Assembly (NCBI GenBank): GCA_036403815.1
Contig: DASWQH010000053.1
Coordinates: forward strand, 62,001-126,000
Length of the DNA stretch: 64,000 nucleotides
From: JACVRN01 sp036403815
GTDB lineage: Bacteria > Acidobacteriota > Blastocatellia > Pyrinomonadales > Pyrinomonadaceae
Reading direction: 5' to 3'
Numbering within the stretch: the first letter of the stretch is position 1; each line of letters starts with the position of its first letter. The position numbers were made by a program, and so were the translations under genes. Shown one piece after another: positions 17,223 through 25,287 of the stretch. Under the pieces are notes generated by a model. That model had not been told where the DNA came from. It worked only from the letters and a program-made list of their open reading frames with translations, and did not search any database.

Positions 17223-17969
17223 TTGCTCTTGTTGTCCCCAGTTATCTTCCTGCGCCTGGAATCTCTTGCCGTTGACGGCGCTTGATTCGTCCGAGGCCAG
17301 GTAGATGAAGACATCTGTGACGGTTGCAGGGTCAGCCCACTGCGTAGGGTCTTCTTCCGGCTCGGCCATGCGATGCATCTCCGTGTTCATCTCGCCGGGG
17401 TCAACCCAGTTAACGCGCACTCCGCTCTCTTCCAACTCCGCTGCCCACGTCTGCGACATGCCTTCGAGTCCGAACTTGGAGATGCCGTAAGCTCCCCAAC
17501 CCGGATAGCCAACCACTCCGGCATCGCTCGTCACGTTAATGATGGAGCCGCCGTGCTCTATCATCGCAGGCAGCACTTTTTTAATGAGCAGAAACGGCGC
17601 GAGCAGATTCACGTTGAGCACGTTGCGAAAATCTTCGAGCGGGTAATCCAGAAGATAGGGCATCGGCGTAGGCCCCAGCGCGGAAGCGTTATTGACCAGC
17701 ACATCAAGGCGTCCGCCGAATTCGTTGAGCGCCGTGGCGACCACTCGCTCAATCTCCTCCTGTAGCCCAAGGTCTGCGCCTATGACCAGCACGCGCGCAC
17801 CGGGCGCAGCCTCGCGCACACGCTCCTTTACCTCTTCGAGCGCATCCTCGCGCCGCGCTACAATGGCAACGCCTGCGGCTCCTTCGCGCGCCGATTCAAT
17901 CGCCAGTTGGCGTCCCAAGCCTTGCGACGCTCCGGTTATCAACACATGCTTTCCTTCTAATCGTTTCAT
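17199..17969 (-). CDS. SDR-family NAD(P)-dependent oxidoreductase
   Basis: 256 residues. Rossmann short-chain dehydrogenase: ITGASQGLGR (residues 11-20, TGxxxGxG), NNAS at 93-96, Ser148, and YGISK with Tyr161/Lys165. Position after the first strand reads VARREDALEE, consistent with NADP preference. Substrate unknown. The final residues (about SQNAE and the stop) are encoded by the arm of heptamer hairpin 4, so the original C-terminus has been replaced or extended by the repeat. Confidence 0.88.
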   Translation of the reverse strand: MKRLEGKHVLITGASQGLGRQLAIESAREGAAGVAIVARREDALEEVKERVREAAPGARVLVIGADLGLQEEIERVVATALNEFGGRLDVLVNNASALGPTPMPYLLDYPLEDFRNVLNVNLLAPFLLIKKVLPAMIEHGGSIINVTSDAGVVGYPGWGAYGISKFGLEGMSQTWAAELEESGVRVNWVDPGEMNTEMHRMAEPEEDPTQWADPATVTDVFIYLASDESSAVNGKRFQAQEDNWGQQEQVRSQNAE

Positions 17970-18002
17970 CTCTCAAACCTCTCAGACCTCTCTTTGTATT
18001 AC

Positions 18003-18404
18003 TTAACTCGCCATGAGACTCACAGGTCTAGGCGCTCCCTTCAACTGCACTGGCACCTGCGGCGCACAGCAGAGCTTGATAAGACGTGCGCGGTCGCGCT
18101 GCATCTCAAGGTCCTGCGCCAGCCACTCACGCACTTCTCCGAAGATGCGAGCGGCGTGCTCGTCCGGCGGCTCAGCCACACGATAATGCATCCACTTGCC
18201 TTCACGACGCGCCGCGACCACGCCCGCACGCCTTAGATAAGCCAGGTGTCTGGAAATCTTCGGCTGGTTCATCTTCAAGCCCTCGACCAGAAAGCAGACG
18301 CAAATCTCGTCCCCGCCCATCAGGTTCAAAAGCCTGAGCCGCGTCCTGTCGGCCAGCGCCCGAAACAGCAACTCCATGTCGAATCCCTTCTCCTTTTTGC
18401 TCAT
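18003..18404 (-). CDS. arsR: ArsR-family metal(loid)-responsive repressor
   Basis: About 133 residues from ATG 18404. Winged helix-turn-helix with ALADRTRLRLLNLM, the metal-box E-I-C35-V-C37 and the recognition helix NQPKISRHLAYLRRAGVV; a further CC pair occurs near the C-terminus (KLCCAP). The Cys-x-Cys motif in helix alpha-3 is the classical As(III)-binding site. Divergent from arsI with a palindromic operator between them, so it probably represses arsI and itself until arsenite binds. GTG 18431 would place the start inside the operator and is rejected. Confidence 0.85.
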   Translation of the reverse strand: MSKKEKGFDMELLFRALADRTRLRLLNLMGGDEICVCFLVEGLKMNQPKISRHLAYLRRAGVVAARREGKWMHYRVAEPPDEHAARIFGEVREWLAQDLEMQRDRARLIKLCCAPQVPVQLKGAPRPVSLMAS

Positions 18405-18429
18405 GGGAAATATTTTAGCACGAGGGGAC

Positions 18430-18449
18430 ATATTTGTCTTGACAGATAT
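18430..18449. promoter_or_regulatory. ArsR operator between arsR and arsI
   Basis: Inverted repeat ATATTTGTC-TT-GACAGATAT, 8 of 9 positions paired. It overlaps the -35 of the arsI promoter, as expected for repression by ArsR. Confidence 0.65.
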
Positions 18450-18468
18450 GAGTGGGCGGGCGTATGCT
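18439..18468 (+). promoter_or_regulatory. arsI promoter
   Basis: TTGACA at 18439-18444, 18-bp spacer, TATGCT at 18463-18468. The -35 lies in the right half of the operator palindrome. Confidence 0.5.
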
Positions 18469-18523
18469 GCGACATATTCGCCAAGGCGAATGTGAAACTC
18501 AGGATTGCGAAGGAGCTAAAGAG

Positions 18524-19072
18524 ATGGAAAAAGAGGAAGCGAAACGGGTCGAAGTGCTGAAGGTACACGTGGCCTTGAACGTCAGGAATGTAACGGAGAG
18601 CACAGGATTTTATCAAAAAATGCTGGGCATAGAGCCGAGCAAGGTGCGTACGGGCTACGCAAAATTCAATGTTGAGAACCCGCCGCTCAACCTGACCTTG
18701 AACCAGTCGCCGTTCAAAGAGCGCGGCGCGCTTTCGCACATGGGGTTGCAGGTCGCTTCGACCGAAGACGTGCTGGCGGTGCGCGAAAGATGGCACCAGT
18801 CTGGGCTTTTGACGCGTGATGAAATGCAGACCAACTGCTGTTACGCCATCCAGGACAAGACATGGGTACATGACCCGGACGGCAACGAGTGGGAGGTCTT
18901 CGTCGTGCTGGAAGACAATCTGGCTGAATCGAGCGCGTGCTGCACGACGGCTGCGACCGATCAGCCTGGAGCAGAAGCAGCACACGCATGCTCGACCGAG
19001 AAACTTTCGAGCACCGAAGCGTCCGGTTGCTGCACGCCCGCAGCAAGCGAGCCGGTTCAGTTAGGGCGTTGA
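18524..19072 (+). CDS. arsI: ArsI/CadI-family C-As lyase (VOC metalloenzyme)
   Basis: 182 residues. Vicinal-oxygen-chelate fold: LKVHVALNVRNVTESTGFY with the first metal His, GYAKFNVENPPLNLTLNQ, HMGLQV and DPDGNEWEVF with the last metal Glu. The vicinal pair Cys105-Cys106 in TNCCYA is the site that binds trivalent methyl- or aryl-arsenicals in ArsI. The family cleaves the C-As bond of organoarsenicals with Fe(II). A Cys-rich tail (SACC ... SGCC) may add thiol ligands. ATG 18524 follows GAAGGAG. Arsenical specificity is inferred from the Cys pair and ArsR neighbour; CadI-type cadmium proteins share the fold. Confidence 0.85.
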   Translation: MEKEEAKRVEVLKVHVALNVRNVTESTGFYQKMLGIEPSKVRTGYAKFNVENPPLNLTLNQSPFKERGALSHMGLQVASTEDVLAVRERWHQSGLLTRDEMQTNCCYAIQDKTWVHDPDGNEWEVFVVLEDNLAESSACCTTAATDQPGAEAAHACSTEKLSSTEASGCCTPAASEPVQLGR

Positions 19073-19114
19073 GGATGAAATTTGACGGCGAAGATTAATC
19101 GACGCCGCGTTTAT

Positions 19115-19345
19115 TAGTCCCGTAGGGACTGGATGAAAATATCCCAGTGCTTTAGCACTGGGAATAAGTTGAGAAATAAATATTGAGTCCCGTAGGGACG
19201 ACTGAATAAATCGTAAAAAGATGTTCAGTCGTCCCTACGGGACTCAATTCTTTTAGCCTGCTGTGCCCAGCCATTTATGGCTGGGCTATTATCAATCGTC
19301 CCTACGGGACTCAAGCGGAAGCTGCTTTTTCAAACAGCTTCTTGA
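19115..19345. repeat. Composite palindromic repeat, copy B
   Basis: Same order of hairpins as copy A: AGTCCCGTAGGGACT, CCCAGTGCTTTAGCACTGGG, central inverted pair of AGTCCCGTAGGGACGACTGAA, CCCAGCCATTTATGGCTGGG, GTCCCTACGGGAC, ending AAACAGCTTCTTGA. Fills the arsI-Spy gap. Confidence 0.82.
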
Positions 19346-19360
19346 CGCTGTTTCAAACTC

Positions 19361-19867
19361 TTACTGTATTTCCGGCTGAGCGCCTTCGCGTCGCTGGCGC
19401 ATCTGGTCGCGGCGCGACTTTCGTTCCTGCTTTATCTGTTCGAGCTTTGCGCGTTGCTCCTGCGTTAATATGCCTTGGATTTCCGCGTTCATGGCCTTGG
19501 CAGACTCATGAATCTGTGCGCGCAATGCCTTGGCTCGCTCCTGCGCATCAGCCGGGGCATTGCCCGCTTCAAACTGTTCGCGCAGTGCCATTAACTGCTC
19601 ACGCTGCGGTTTGATATTCGTGTTAAAGCGCTCGAAGACGGCGCGTACCTGTTGTTGCTGCGCTTCCGTCAGATTAAGCTCGCGCAGGCCGCGCATCATG
19701 CCGAACTCTTCTCCACGCGGCCCGCCTCTGCGTCGTCCACCGCGTTCCCGTTGCTGTGGATTTGAATCCCCGCTCTGGGGCTGCTGCTGTGCGAAGGCGT
19801 GTGCGCCGAAAGCGAGTGTGAGACCGAGCGTCAGCGCGCCGAAGGTCAAGGTTTTTCGTAATGCCAT
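19361..19867 (-). CDS. Periplasmic Spy/CpxP-family protein
   Basis: 168 residues: signal peptide (GAHAFAQQ), a Gln/Arg/Gly-rich linker, and a helical domain with two LTxxQ motifs (LNLTEAQQQQV and ILTQEQRAKL) typical of CpxP/Spy-like periplasmic chaperones and metal-stress proteins. The C-terminus is highly basic. Likely envelope-stress related; no CpxR-type site was identified. Confidence 0.75.
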   Translation of the reverse strand: MALRKTLTFGALTLGLTLAFGAHAFAQQQPQSGDSNPQQRERGGRRRGGPRGEEFGMMRGLRELNLTEAQQQQVRAVFERFNTNIKPQREQLMALREQFEAGNAPADAQERAKALRAQIHESAKAMNAEIQGILTQEQRAKLEQIKQERKSRRDQMRQRREGAQPEIQ

Positions 19868-20089
19868 TACTTTAATGCTCCTTAGAACAAGATACCTGTA
19901 AGAGTGGTCTGTTAATGATTTCGGGGAATGGTTTTTAAGCTTAAAGAGGCAGCGGATTCACTTGCCTCGCACCTTTAGACGTGCGCGCCTAAGGTTTGGT
20001 CTGAAAATCGGGCGGAGCAATTTATGTTTATGATTCTCCTTTTGTGAGATGGCAAAACGCTCTTAGTCGCGCTACAATACGCGGCCAGC

Positions 20090-22009
20090 ATGGAACTCTT
20101 ACAAGACATTAACTCGCCAGCAGACCTGCGACGCCTGCGACCCGAACAGCTACAGACGGTCGCAGACGACATACGCCAGTACATACTCGAAACCATGGCG
20201 CGCATAGGCGGCCACACAGGCGCAAGCCTTGGCGCTGTGGAACTGGCCGTCGCGCTTCATTACGCTTTCGACACGCCCGATGACCGCGTCGTCTGGGACG
20301 TAGGCCATCAAGCCTACGCGCACAAAATCCTGACGGGGCGGCGCGACGACCTGCCCGGCATCAAGCAATATGGCGGCATCAGCGGTTTTCTAAAGCGCGA
20401 TGAGTCGCCTTACGACACGTTCGGCGCGGGTCATGCTTCGACCTCCATCTCCGCCGCCTTAGGGATGGCGATTGCGCGTGACACAAAGGGAGAGCAGCAC
20501 CACGTCTGCGCCATCATCGGTGATGCAAGTCTTCCGGGCGGGATGGCTATGGAGGCTATCAATCAGGCCGGGCATCTGAAGACGCGCCTGATAGTGCTCC
20601 TGAACGACAACGAGATGTCGATTGCGCCTGCGGTCGGCGCGCTCACGGGCTACCTGAATCGCATACGCGAAGCACAGGGCTATCACCGCTTCAAAGACGA
20701 AGTCGGCGCGTCGCTGCTTTCAATTCCGGGTCTGGGCGAGCGCCTGCATCACGCTGCCAAGACGGTCAAGGATGCGCTGGCGGCGGCGGTCTTGCCCGGC
20801 GCTCTGGTCAGCGAGCTGGGCTTCAAGTACATAGGTTATGTAGACGGCCATAATCCTCTGGCGCTGGTGCGCGCTCTGGAAGAGGCCAAGCAGGTCAAGG
20901 ACGGCCCCGTCATTGTTCATGCCCTGACGGTCAAGGGCAAAGGCTATCCGTCGAAAGAGAAGGATTATTACGCGTGGCACGCTACAGGCCCGTTCGACTT
21001 ACAGACGGGCGCGCCCGTCAAATCTAAATCCAGCGCGCCTACATACACAGCCGTCTTCGGCGAGACCATGTGCGAGTTGATGGCGAAGGATGACAAGATC
21101 ATAGCGCTGACGGCTGCGATGCCGGACGGGACAGGCATCAGCAAGGTGCTTGAGAAGTTTCCCGACAGAGCTTTCGATGTAGGCATAGCCGAACAGCACT
21201 GCGTCACCTTTGCGGGCGGCATGGCCTGTGAAGGATTGAAACCCGTCGCCGCTATTTATTCCACCTTCTTGCAGCGCGCCTTCGATCAGGTCATGCACGA
21301 CATCTGCATACAGAAGCTGAACGTCACGTTCGCACTGGATCGCGGAGGCATGGCAGGCCCTGACGGCCCCACGCATCACGGCCTGCTGGACATAGCTTAC
21401 CTGCGCCCCATGCCGAACATGATCGTCATGGCTCCGAAGGACGAAGCAGAGATGCGCGACATGATGTTGACGGCGATTGAGCATCCGGGGCCTGCTGCCT
21501 TACGCTACCCACGCGGCAACGCTCAGGGCGTCCCGATTGACCGCGAGCCTTCCTTGATGGAAATCGGCAAGGGCGAAATCCTGCGCGACGGCGGCGAAGT
21601 AGCAATCCTCGCCTACGGCTCTATGGTCTACCCGTCACTGAAGGCGGCAGAGAATCTGGCGAGCGATGGAATAGAGACGACCGTCGTCAACGCGCGTTTC
21701 GTCAAGCCGCTCGACGCACAACTTTTGCTGGCGCTGGCGCGCACCAAGCGCCTCATCGTCACGGTCGAAGAAGCATATCTTGCGGGCGGCTTCGGCTCTG
21801 CCGTGCTTGAGTTTCTGGAAGAGAACGGCCTGCTGGACAACGTTCACGTCGAGCGCATGGGCGTGCCCGACACGCTCGTCACACACGGCGACGCGAAACT
21901 ACTCCTGGCGAAATACGGCCTCGACCCGGACGGCATCTACAGGCGCGTTAAGGAGTGCGTGGAAGTCTTAGACGACCGGCGCGCCAAGCGGCAGAAGGTC
22001 AGAGGTTAA
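20090..22009 (+). CDS. dxs: 1-deoxy-D-xylulose-5-phosphate synthase
   Basis: 639 residues. Thiamine-diphosphate enzyme condensing pyruvate and glyceraldehyde-3-phosphate, first step of the MEP isoprenoid pathway. Seen: GGHTGASLGAVEL, VWDVGHQAYAHKILTGRRD, the ThDP/Mg motif GDASLPGGMAMEAIN, AEQHCVTFAGGMA, GGMAGPDGPTHHGLLD and the C-terminal transketolase domain. Its last 63 bp and its terminator are present a second time at 25169-25287. Confidence 0.96.
   Translation: MELLQDINSPADLRRLRPEQLQTVADDIRQYILETMARIGGHTGASLGAVELAVALHYAFDTPDDRVVWDVGHQAYAHKILTGRRDDLPGIKQYGGISGFLKRDESPYDTFGAGHASTSISAALGMAIARDTKGEQHHVCAIIGDASLPGGMAMEAINQAGHLKTRLIVLLNDNEMSIAPAVGALTGYLNRIREAQGYHRFKDEVGASLLSIPGLGERLHHAAKTVKDALAAAVLPGALVSELGFKYIGYVDGHNPLALVRALEEAKQVKDGPVIVHALTVKGKGYPSKEKDYYAWHATGPFDLQTGAPVKSKSSAPTYTAVFGETMCELMAKDDKIIALTAAMPDGTGISKVLEKFPDRAFDVGIAEQHCVTFAGGMACEGLKPVAAIYSTFLQRAFDQVMHDICIQKLNVTFALDRGGMAGPDGPTHHGLLDIAYLRPMPNMIVMAPKDEAEMRDMMLTAIEHPGPAALRYPRGNAQGVPIDREPSLMEIGKGEILRDGGEVAILAYGSMVYPSLKAAENLASDGIETTVVNARFVKPLDAQLLLALARTKRLIVTVEEAYLAGGFGSAVLEFLEENGLLDNVHVERMGVPDTLVTHGDAKLLLAKYGLDPDGIYRRVKECVEVLDDRRAKRQKVRG
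21943..22005. repeat. Direct repeat, dxs 3' end (copy 1)
   Basis: The last ~21 codons of dxs. 61 of 63 bases are identical to 25169-25231; the final 49 bases are identical. Downstream of each copy stands a related terminator hairpin, so the homology covers about 115 bp. Confidence 0.9.
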
Positions 22010-22056
22010 ATAAGTATGGCCGGTGTCGAATCTCGACACCGGCCATACTTATTTAA
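22006..22056. terminator. dxs terminator, 24-bp perfect hairpin
   Basis: 22006-22029 pairs without mismatch with 22033-22056 across a 3-nt loop; it includes the dxs stop codon and ends in ATTTAA. Core GGCCGGTGTCGA is shared with the second hairpin at 25231, but outer arms differ. Confidence 0.8.
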
Positions 22057-22157
22057 CGCGGCAATGATTTCTTGTATTGAGCTTGCGTTTAATAAAACGC
22101 AGAACTCTCCCGATTAATCATAACGCTCGAATTGTATGCGGAGGATGCTTAGGTTCG

Positions 22158-22460
22158 TCAATTCTTCGCAGAAGCATCAACAACCTTGTATCCCGTGCTG
22201 GTGATGACCTCACGGAGTTGCGCTTCGGTGACTTTTTGGTCGTCGAACTTAATCCACGCCTCTTTCTTCTCGAAGCTGACGCGCACCTCTTCAACACCGG
22301 GAGTAGCCTTTAGCTTCTTTTCAATGGAAGTGGCACACCCTCCACAGTGCATCCCTTCGACGCGAAGAGAGACAGTCTTAGTAGCGGCTGACACACCAAG
22401 GCTGGCAAGCGCCAGCACGACTACAAATACTAAAAGAGCGGTAATCTGTTTCTTTTGCAT
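22158..22460 (-). CDS. Exported HMA-domain copper/heavy-metal chaperone
   Basis: 100 residues: signal peptide (MQKKQITALLVFVVVLALASLGVSAA), then one HMA ferredoxin-like domain with GMHCGGC (Cys39, Cys42) and the usual VRVSFEKKEAWIKFD and VITSTGYKV segments. It should bind Cu(I) or a similar soft metal in the periplasm. Last gene of the minus-strand metal/thiol operon; GAGGGA precedes the ATG. Confidence 0.85.
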   Translation of the reverse strand: MQKKQITALLVFVVVLALASLGVSAATKTVSLRVEGMHCGGCATSIEKKLKATPGVEEVRVSFEKKEAWIKFDDQKVTEAQLREVITSTGYKVVDASAKN

Positions 22461-22541
22461 TATCTATTCCCTCACTCAGTTATCGTACCCGAAAAGGATA
22501 CTTAGTTAAAGATGCACAAATGGCGCCCTGTGCTGCTTCTT

Positions 22542-23018
22542 TTACTTAAGCAGCGGTTTAACTTTCTGCTCGAACTCTTCATCAAGGAGAATACCCTCGA
22601 TAAGTACTCGGACGTTGCCTTCACGATCTATAACGACCGTGAAAGGCAGCGTCTCTCCCGAATCGAAAAGAGCTTTGGTCTCTTTAGAGCCGAGCAAGAT
22701 TGGATAATTAACCCCGATGCCATGAGTAAAACGACGCGCTTCGGAAGTTCCCGTCGGCGGATAGGTAACGCCTATTACCTGTAATCCTAGGCTCCTGTAC
22801 TGCCGCTGCCACTTGATTAAATCAGGCATCTCTGCGCGGCACGGTGGACACCACGTCGCCCAGAAATTGAGGAGCACTACTTTGCCTTTGTAGTCGCTCA
22901 AGCGAACCGTGCGGCCTCGCAGGTCTTTGAGCACTAAAGTCGGAGCTTTAAAGTCTTGACCATGCGTCGCCTGCGGCAGTATGACAAGAAATGTCGCCAA
23001 AACAATTGCTCTAACCAT
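22542..23018 (-). CDS. TlpA-like thioredoxin-family protein
   Basis: 158 residues: signal peptide (ending ATHGQ), then a redoxin domain with NFWATWCPPCRAEMPDL (Cys57, Cys60) and the cis-Pro region TLPFTVVID. A periplasmic thiol reductant such as those serving cytochrome c maturation or metal-site Cys. It starts 9 bp after the stop of the HMA-barrel gene, with GAGGA before the ATG, so the two are cotranscribed. It may keep the thiol/selenol site of its neighbour reduced (inference). Confidence 0.85.
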   Translation of the reverse strand: MVRAIVLATFLVILPQATHGQDFKAPTLVLKDLRGRTVRLSDYKGKVVLLNFWATWCPPCRAEMPDLIKWQRQYRSLGLQVIGVTYPPTGTSEARRFTHGIGVNYPILLGSKETKALFDSGETLPFTVVIDREGNVRVLIEGILLDEEFEQKVKPLLK

Positions 23019-23027
23019 CTTCTATCC

Positions 23028-24500
23028 TCAAAAAAGATACTTCACGCCCAGCAGCAGATTCACGTCCGTGCGCAGACCGAGCGGCCCCGTGTTACGAATG
23101 ATGGGAAATTGTATGCTCCCTTCGACCACGAATCTGGGCGCGGCTGCGTACTGTAGCCCCGGTGCCAGATAAAACTCTGTGGACTTGCTGCCTTCAACCA
23201 CAGCGCCGTCAGTCCTACCGCGTCCGCGCTGCACGAACGTGGATTCAAGAATAACGAACAACTCTTTCCCCGGAGCTTTATAGTTGCGCGGCAACAGCAC
23301 GTACTCTAAATCTGTATTAACGCGCACTTCCTGCCCAATGCGGAAACCATCTCGCTCCGACCGCAAGATAGCTTCAACATTGCCGCCAAAGATGAACCTT
23401 CCCCCGGCCTGCGAGAACGCCAAGTCAAAGTGCGGGGAGAAGCCACCGTTTATCGAGCTAAGCTGTTGCCTGACGAAGACAGGCGCATTAATTTCTCTTG
23501 CGCTCGGCGCTCTCTTTTTGCCCGTCGGCAATTCTAATCCTAAGCGTACTGCCGCTTGCCGGTCTCCGTAGGTCTTGACGGTTCGATAAAACCTATACTT
23601 GCTCCAGAGCACGATGTTACCGAGTCCCGTACCTGAGCCTGACTTTACTCCGTCCTCGAAAGCCGTTCGTGAGACAGGCACTTCAGCCTCTACCTGTAAA
23701 CGAGGCGAAGGCGTATAGGAAAGGCTCACGTCTAAAACCTGACGGCTCACATCCAGATTGCCGAGCTGTTGCTTTATCAAGTAGAGGCGCGGAGTTACTG
23801 CGCCTCCTCTGTAGACCGTTAGGCCGGGCGAGGTCGTGCGAATAGGCGCTAAAGGCTTTGTCACTCCCAAATTCGCATTAGATAAGAGCGACCGCGCGCC
23901 ATCAGAAGGAGCATGTGAGAGACCCTCAAAAGTCATCTCTGCGCCCTTCGTGCCGCTCCTTGCTGCCTTCGGAGCGACCTCTGCTTTCTCTAAATTTTGT
24001 ACAGAGATTACCTCTCGCGCAGACGCACCTTCGCCTTCAGTCCTCCATTTGCCGGTGACTATAACGCGCATTGCCGGGTTCGCTTGAGGCATTATCTTGG
24101 TTAAAGCTTCCCCTTCTAAGAGAAAACGCTGACCCGTAGGGTCAACAGTCAAAATCCAGTTCTGCCCGTCGAGCACAAGCGTTCCTGTGACGATGATGTC
24201 CGCTGAGTCAAGCATGTAGCCCGCCTTTTTTAGCGAGGCTTTAAGTTCGGCGTAGGAGACTGATTTATCGGGCTTGGGCGTAAACTCTCCCAAACCTTTT
24301 TTTATGTCTGTAACCTGAATCTCTTTTAGTTTCGGTGCGAAGTCTAGACGGCTCACGGCCTTCTGAATGTTGTACACTCAATTGCCGCACAGGTAGCCTG
24401 CAATGTGCATCCTAACTCGCTTGACTTCGGCACGTGAACCAGTCGCGCTGCCCATCAGCAGCACCAGCCCTAACAATGCAAGAGTAATGCTTCTTTTCAT
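23028..24500 (-). CDS. Candidate selenoprotein: HMA domain (CxxU) fused to outer-membrane barrel
   Basis: 490 residues if TGA at 24378-24380 is read as selenocysteine. From ATG 24500 (preceded by AAGGAG): signal peptide, then an HMA-type domain whose metal motif reads GYLC38-G-N-[TGA41]-V, so TGA falls exactly at the second Cys of CxxC. Reading continues in frame through QKAVSRLDF ... KEIQVTDIKKG (HMA helix and strand), a small domain with repeated ITGTL/IVTGKW strands, and a ~270-residue beta-barrel-like region with many amphipathic strands ending in ...GVKYLF (C-terminal Phe, as in outer-membrane proteins; resembles MetA-pathway/transporter barrels). A bacterial SECIS-like stem-loop follows the TGA. 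Without recoding, the ORF would start at GTG 24377 with no signal peptide. A sequencing error (TGC/TGT to TGA) or pseudogene remains possible. Confidence 0.72.
24346..24364 (-). promoter_or_regulatory. SECIS-like stem-loop after in-frame TGA
   Basis: Read on the minus strand, AGAAGGC-CGTGA-GCCGTCT: seven paired positions with one A.G mismatch and a 5-nt apical loop with G at position 2. The loop starts 20 nt after the TGA, inside the 16-37 nt range used for bacterial SECIS prediction. Confidence 0.55.
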
Positions 24501-24633
24501 CTTACGTTCTCCTTAGAATCTGAAACTTCAGGGATAACCATGCGCGCGTCCGAATAGAACGCGGCGAAAGGCACACGAAGACCTGCATGGTTACTTGCTA
24601 CCGAACGGTAGACACACTACGGCCCTATTTGTT

Positions 24634-25017
24634 TCAGATAAGGAGCGCTAGATGTTGAATGTAAATAGGGGGGGAATGCTGATTGCGCTCCGGTTGAGGG
24701 CCTGCACGTAGAAGGAGCGTATTCTCTATGTAAGCGGAAAGAGGAACAATAGCATTGTGTAGAGCAAGGACGATGGGCGGCGAGAGTTTGGTCGTACCCG
24801 ACGGAATCGTAGTGCCCGGCATCGTACAATTTAAAGAGCAGCAGAGCCGCGCGGCGTAAGCTTCCGGCGTTGTGTTCTGAGACTGTGCGGTCGCGCAACA
24901 ATCGGGCATGCCCATCATGGGGCAGTTCTGCTCGCCTGCATGCATAGAGCCGCTGGCTAACGCGCTATTGGCTAGCACCAATACCAAAATCAGAACTATG
25001 CACCGCTTCGCCATCAT
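24634..25017 (-). CDS. Small secreted Cys/Met-rich protein of the metal/thiol operon
   Basis: About 127 residues: signal peptide (VLVLANSALA), then a Cys/Met-rich segment CPMMGMPDCC ... LCCSLNC with seven cysteines within ~40 residues, and a C-terminal part with a second hydrophobic stretch. The CPMMxMPDCC pattern suggests soft-metal binding (Cu, Hg, As). I do not recognise a named family. First gene of the operon; start ATG 25017 or 25014. Confidence 0.65.
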   Translation of the reverse strand: MMAKRCIVLILVLVLANSALASGSMHAGEQNCPMMGMPDCCATAQSQNTTPEAYAARLCCSLNCTMPGTTIPSGTTKLSPPIVLALHNAIVPLSAYIENTLLLRAGPQPERNQHSPPIYIQHLALLI

Positions 25018-25049
25018 CTGAGAGAACTGTATTGAATAATCAAGACGGC

Positions 25050-25055
25050 TGTCAA
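25050..25055 (-). promoter_or_regulatory. Perfect -35 hexamer upstream of the metal/thiol operon
   Basis: TTGACA on the minus strand, 33 bp upstream of the first ATG. No strong -10 was found at 17 bp (ATACAG), so the promoter may need an activator. Confidence 0.35.
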
Positions 25056-25168
25056 GGAAACGTCTAAACTGAACTCTCTACTTTGATAGGCTAAATCGGG
25101 ACTTTACCCCGTCTTAAACTAAAAGAGTATTCCCGCCGCAAGCATAGAAAACGGGTACTTTGCTCTAC

Positions 25169-25231
25169 GCGCGTTAAAGAGAGCGTGGAAGTCTTAGACG
25201 ACCGGCGCGCCAAGCGGCAGAAGGTCAGAGG
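25169..25231. repeat. Direct repeat, dxs 3' end (copy 2, orphan)
   Basis: 61 of 63 bases match the dxs 3' end at 21943-22005, but no dxs body precedes it. Together the two copies bracket the 22.1-25.2 kb metal/thiol operon. Bases 25018-25168 otherwise hold only the operon's upstream region. Confidence 0.9.
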
Positions 25232-25287
25232 CTAAAAGCAGCAAGGCCGGTGTTGAAGTACTTCAACACCGGCCTTGCTGCTTTAGC
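25231..25287. terminator. Second dxs-type terminator hairpin
   Basis: Left arm 25231-25258 pairs with 25261-25287 with one bulged A and a 2-nt loop. The core GGCCGGTGT and its complement are shared with the dxs terminator, while the outer ten bases of both arms differ together. The rest of the gap to 25739 holds no supported gene; a TATAAT at 25675-25680 may serve the next gene. Confidence 0.75.

Noticed and set aside
23028..24377. Stand-alone 449-residue protein starting at GTG 24377
   Set aside because: The GTG directly follows the in-frame TGA, has no SD, and cuts the HMA domain in half; the upstream ATG has signal peptide and SD.
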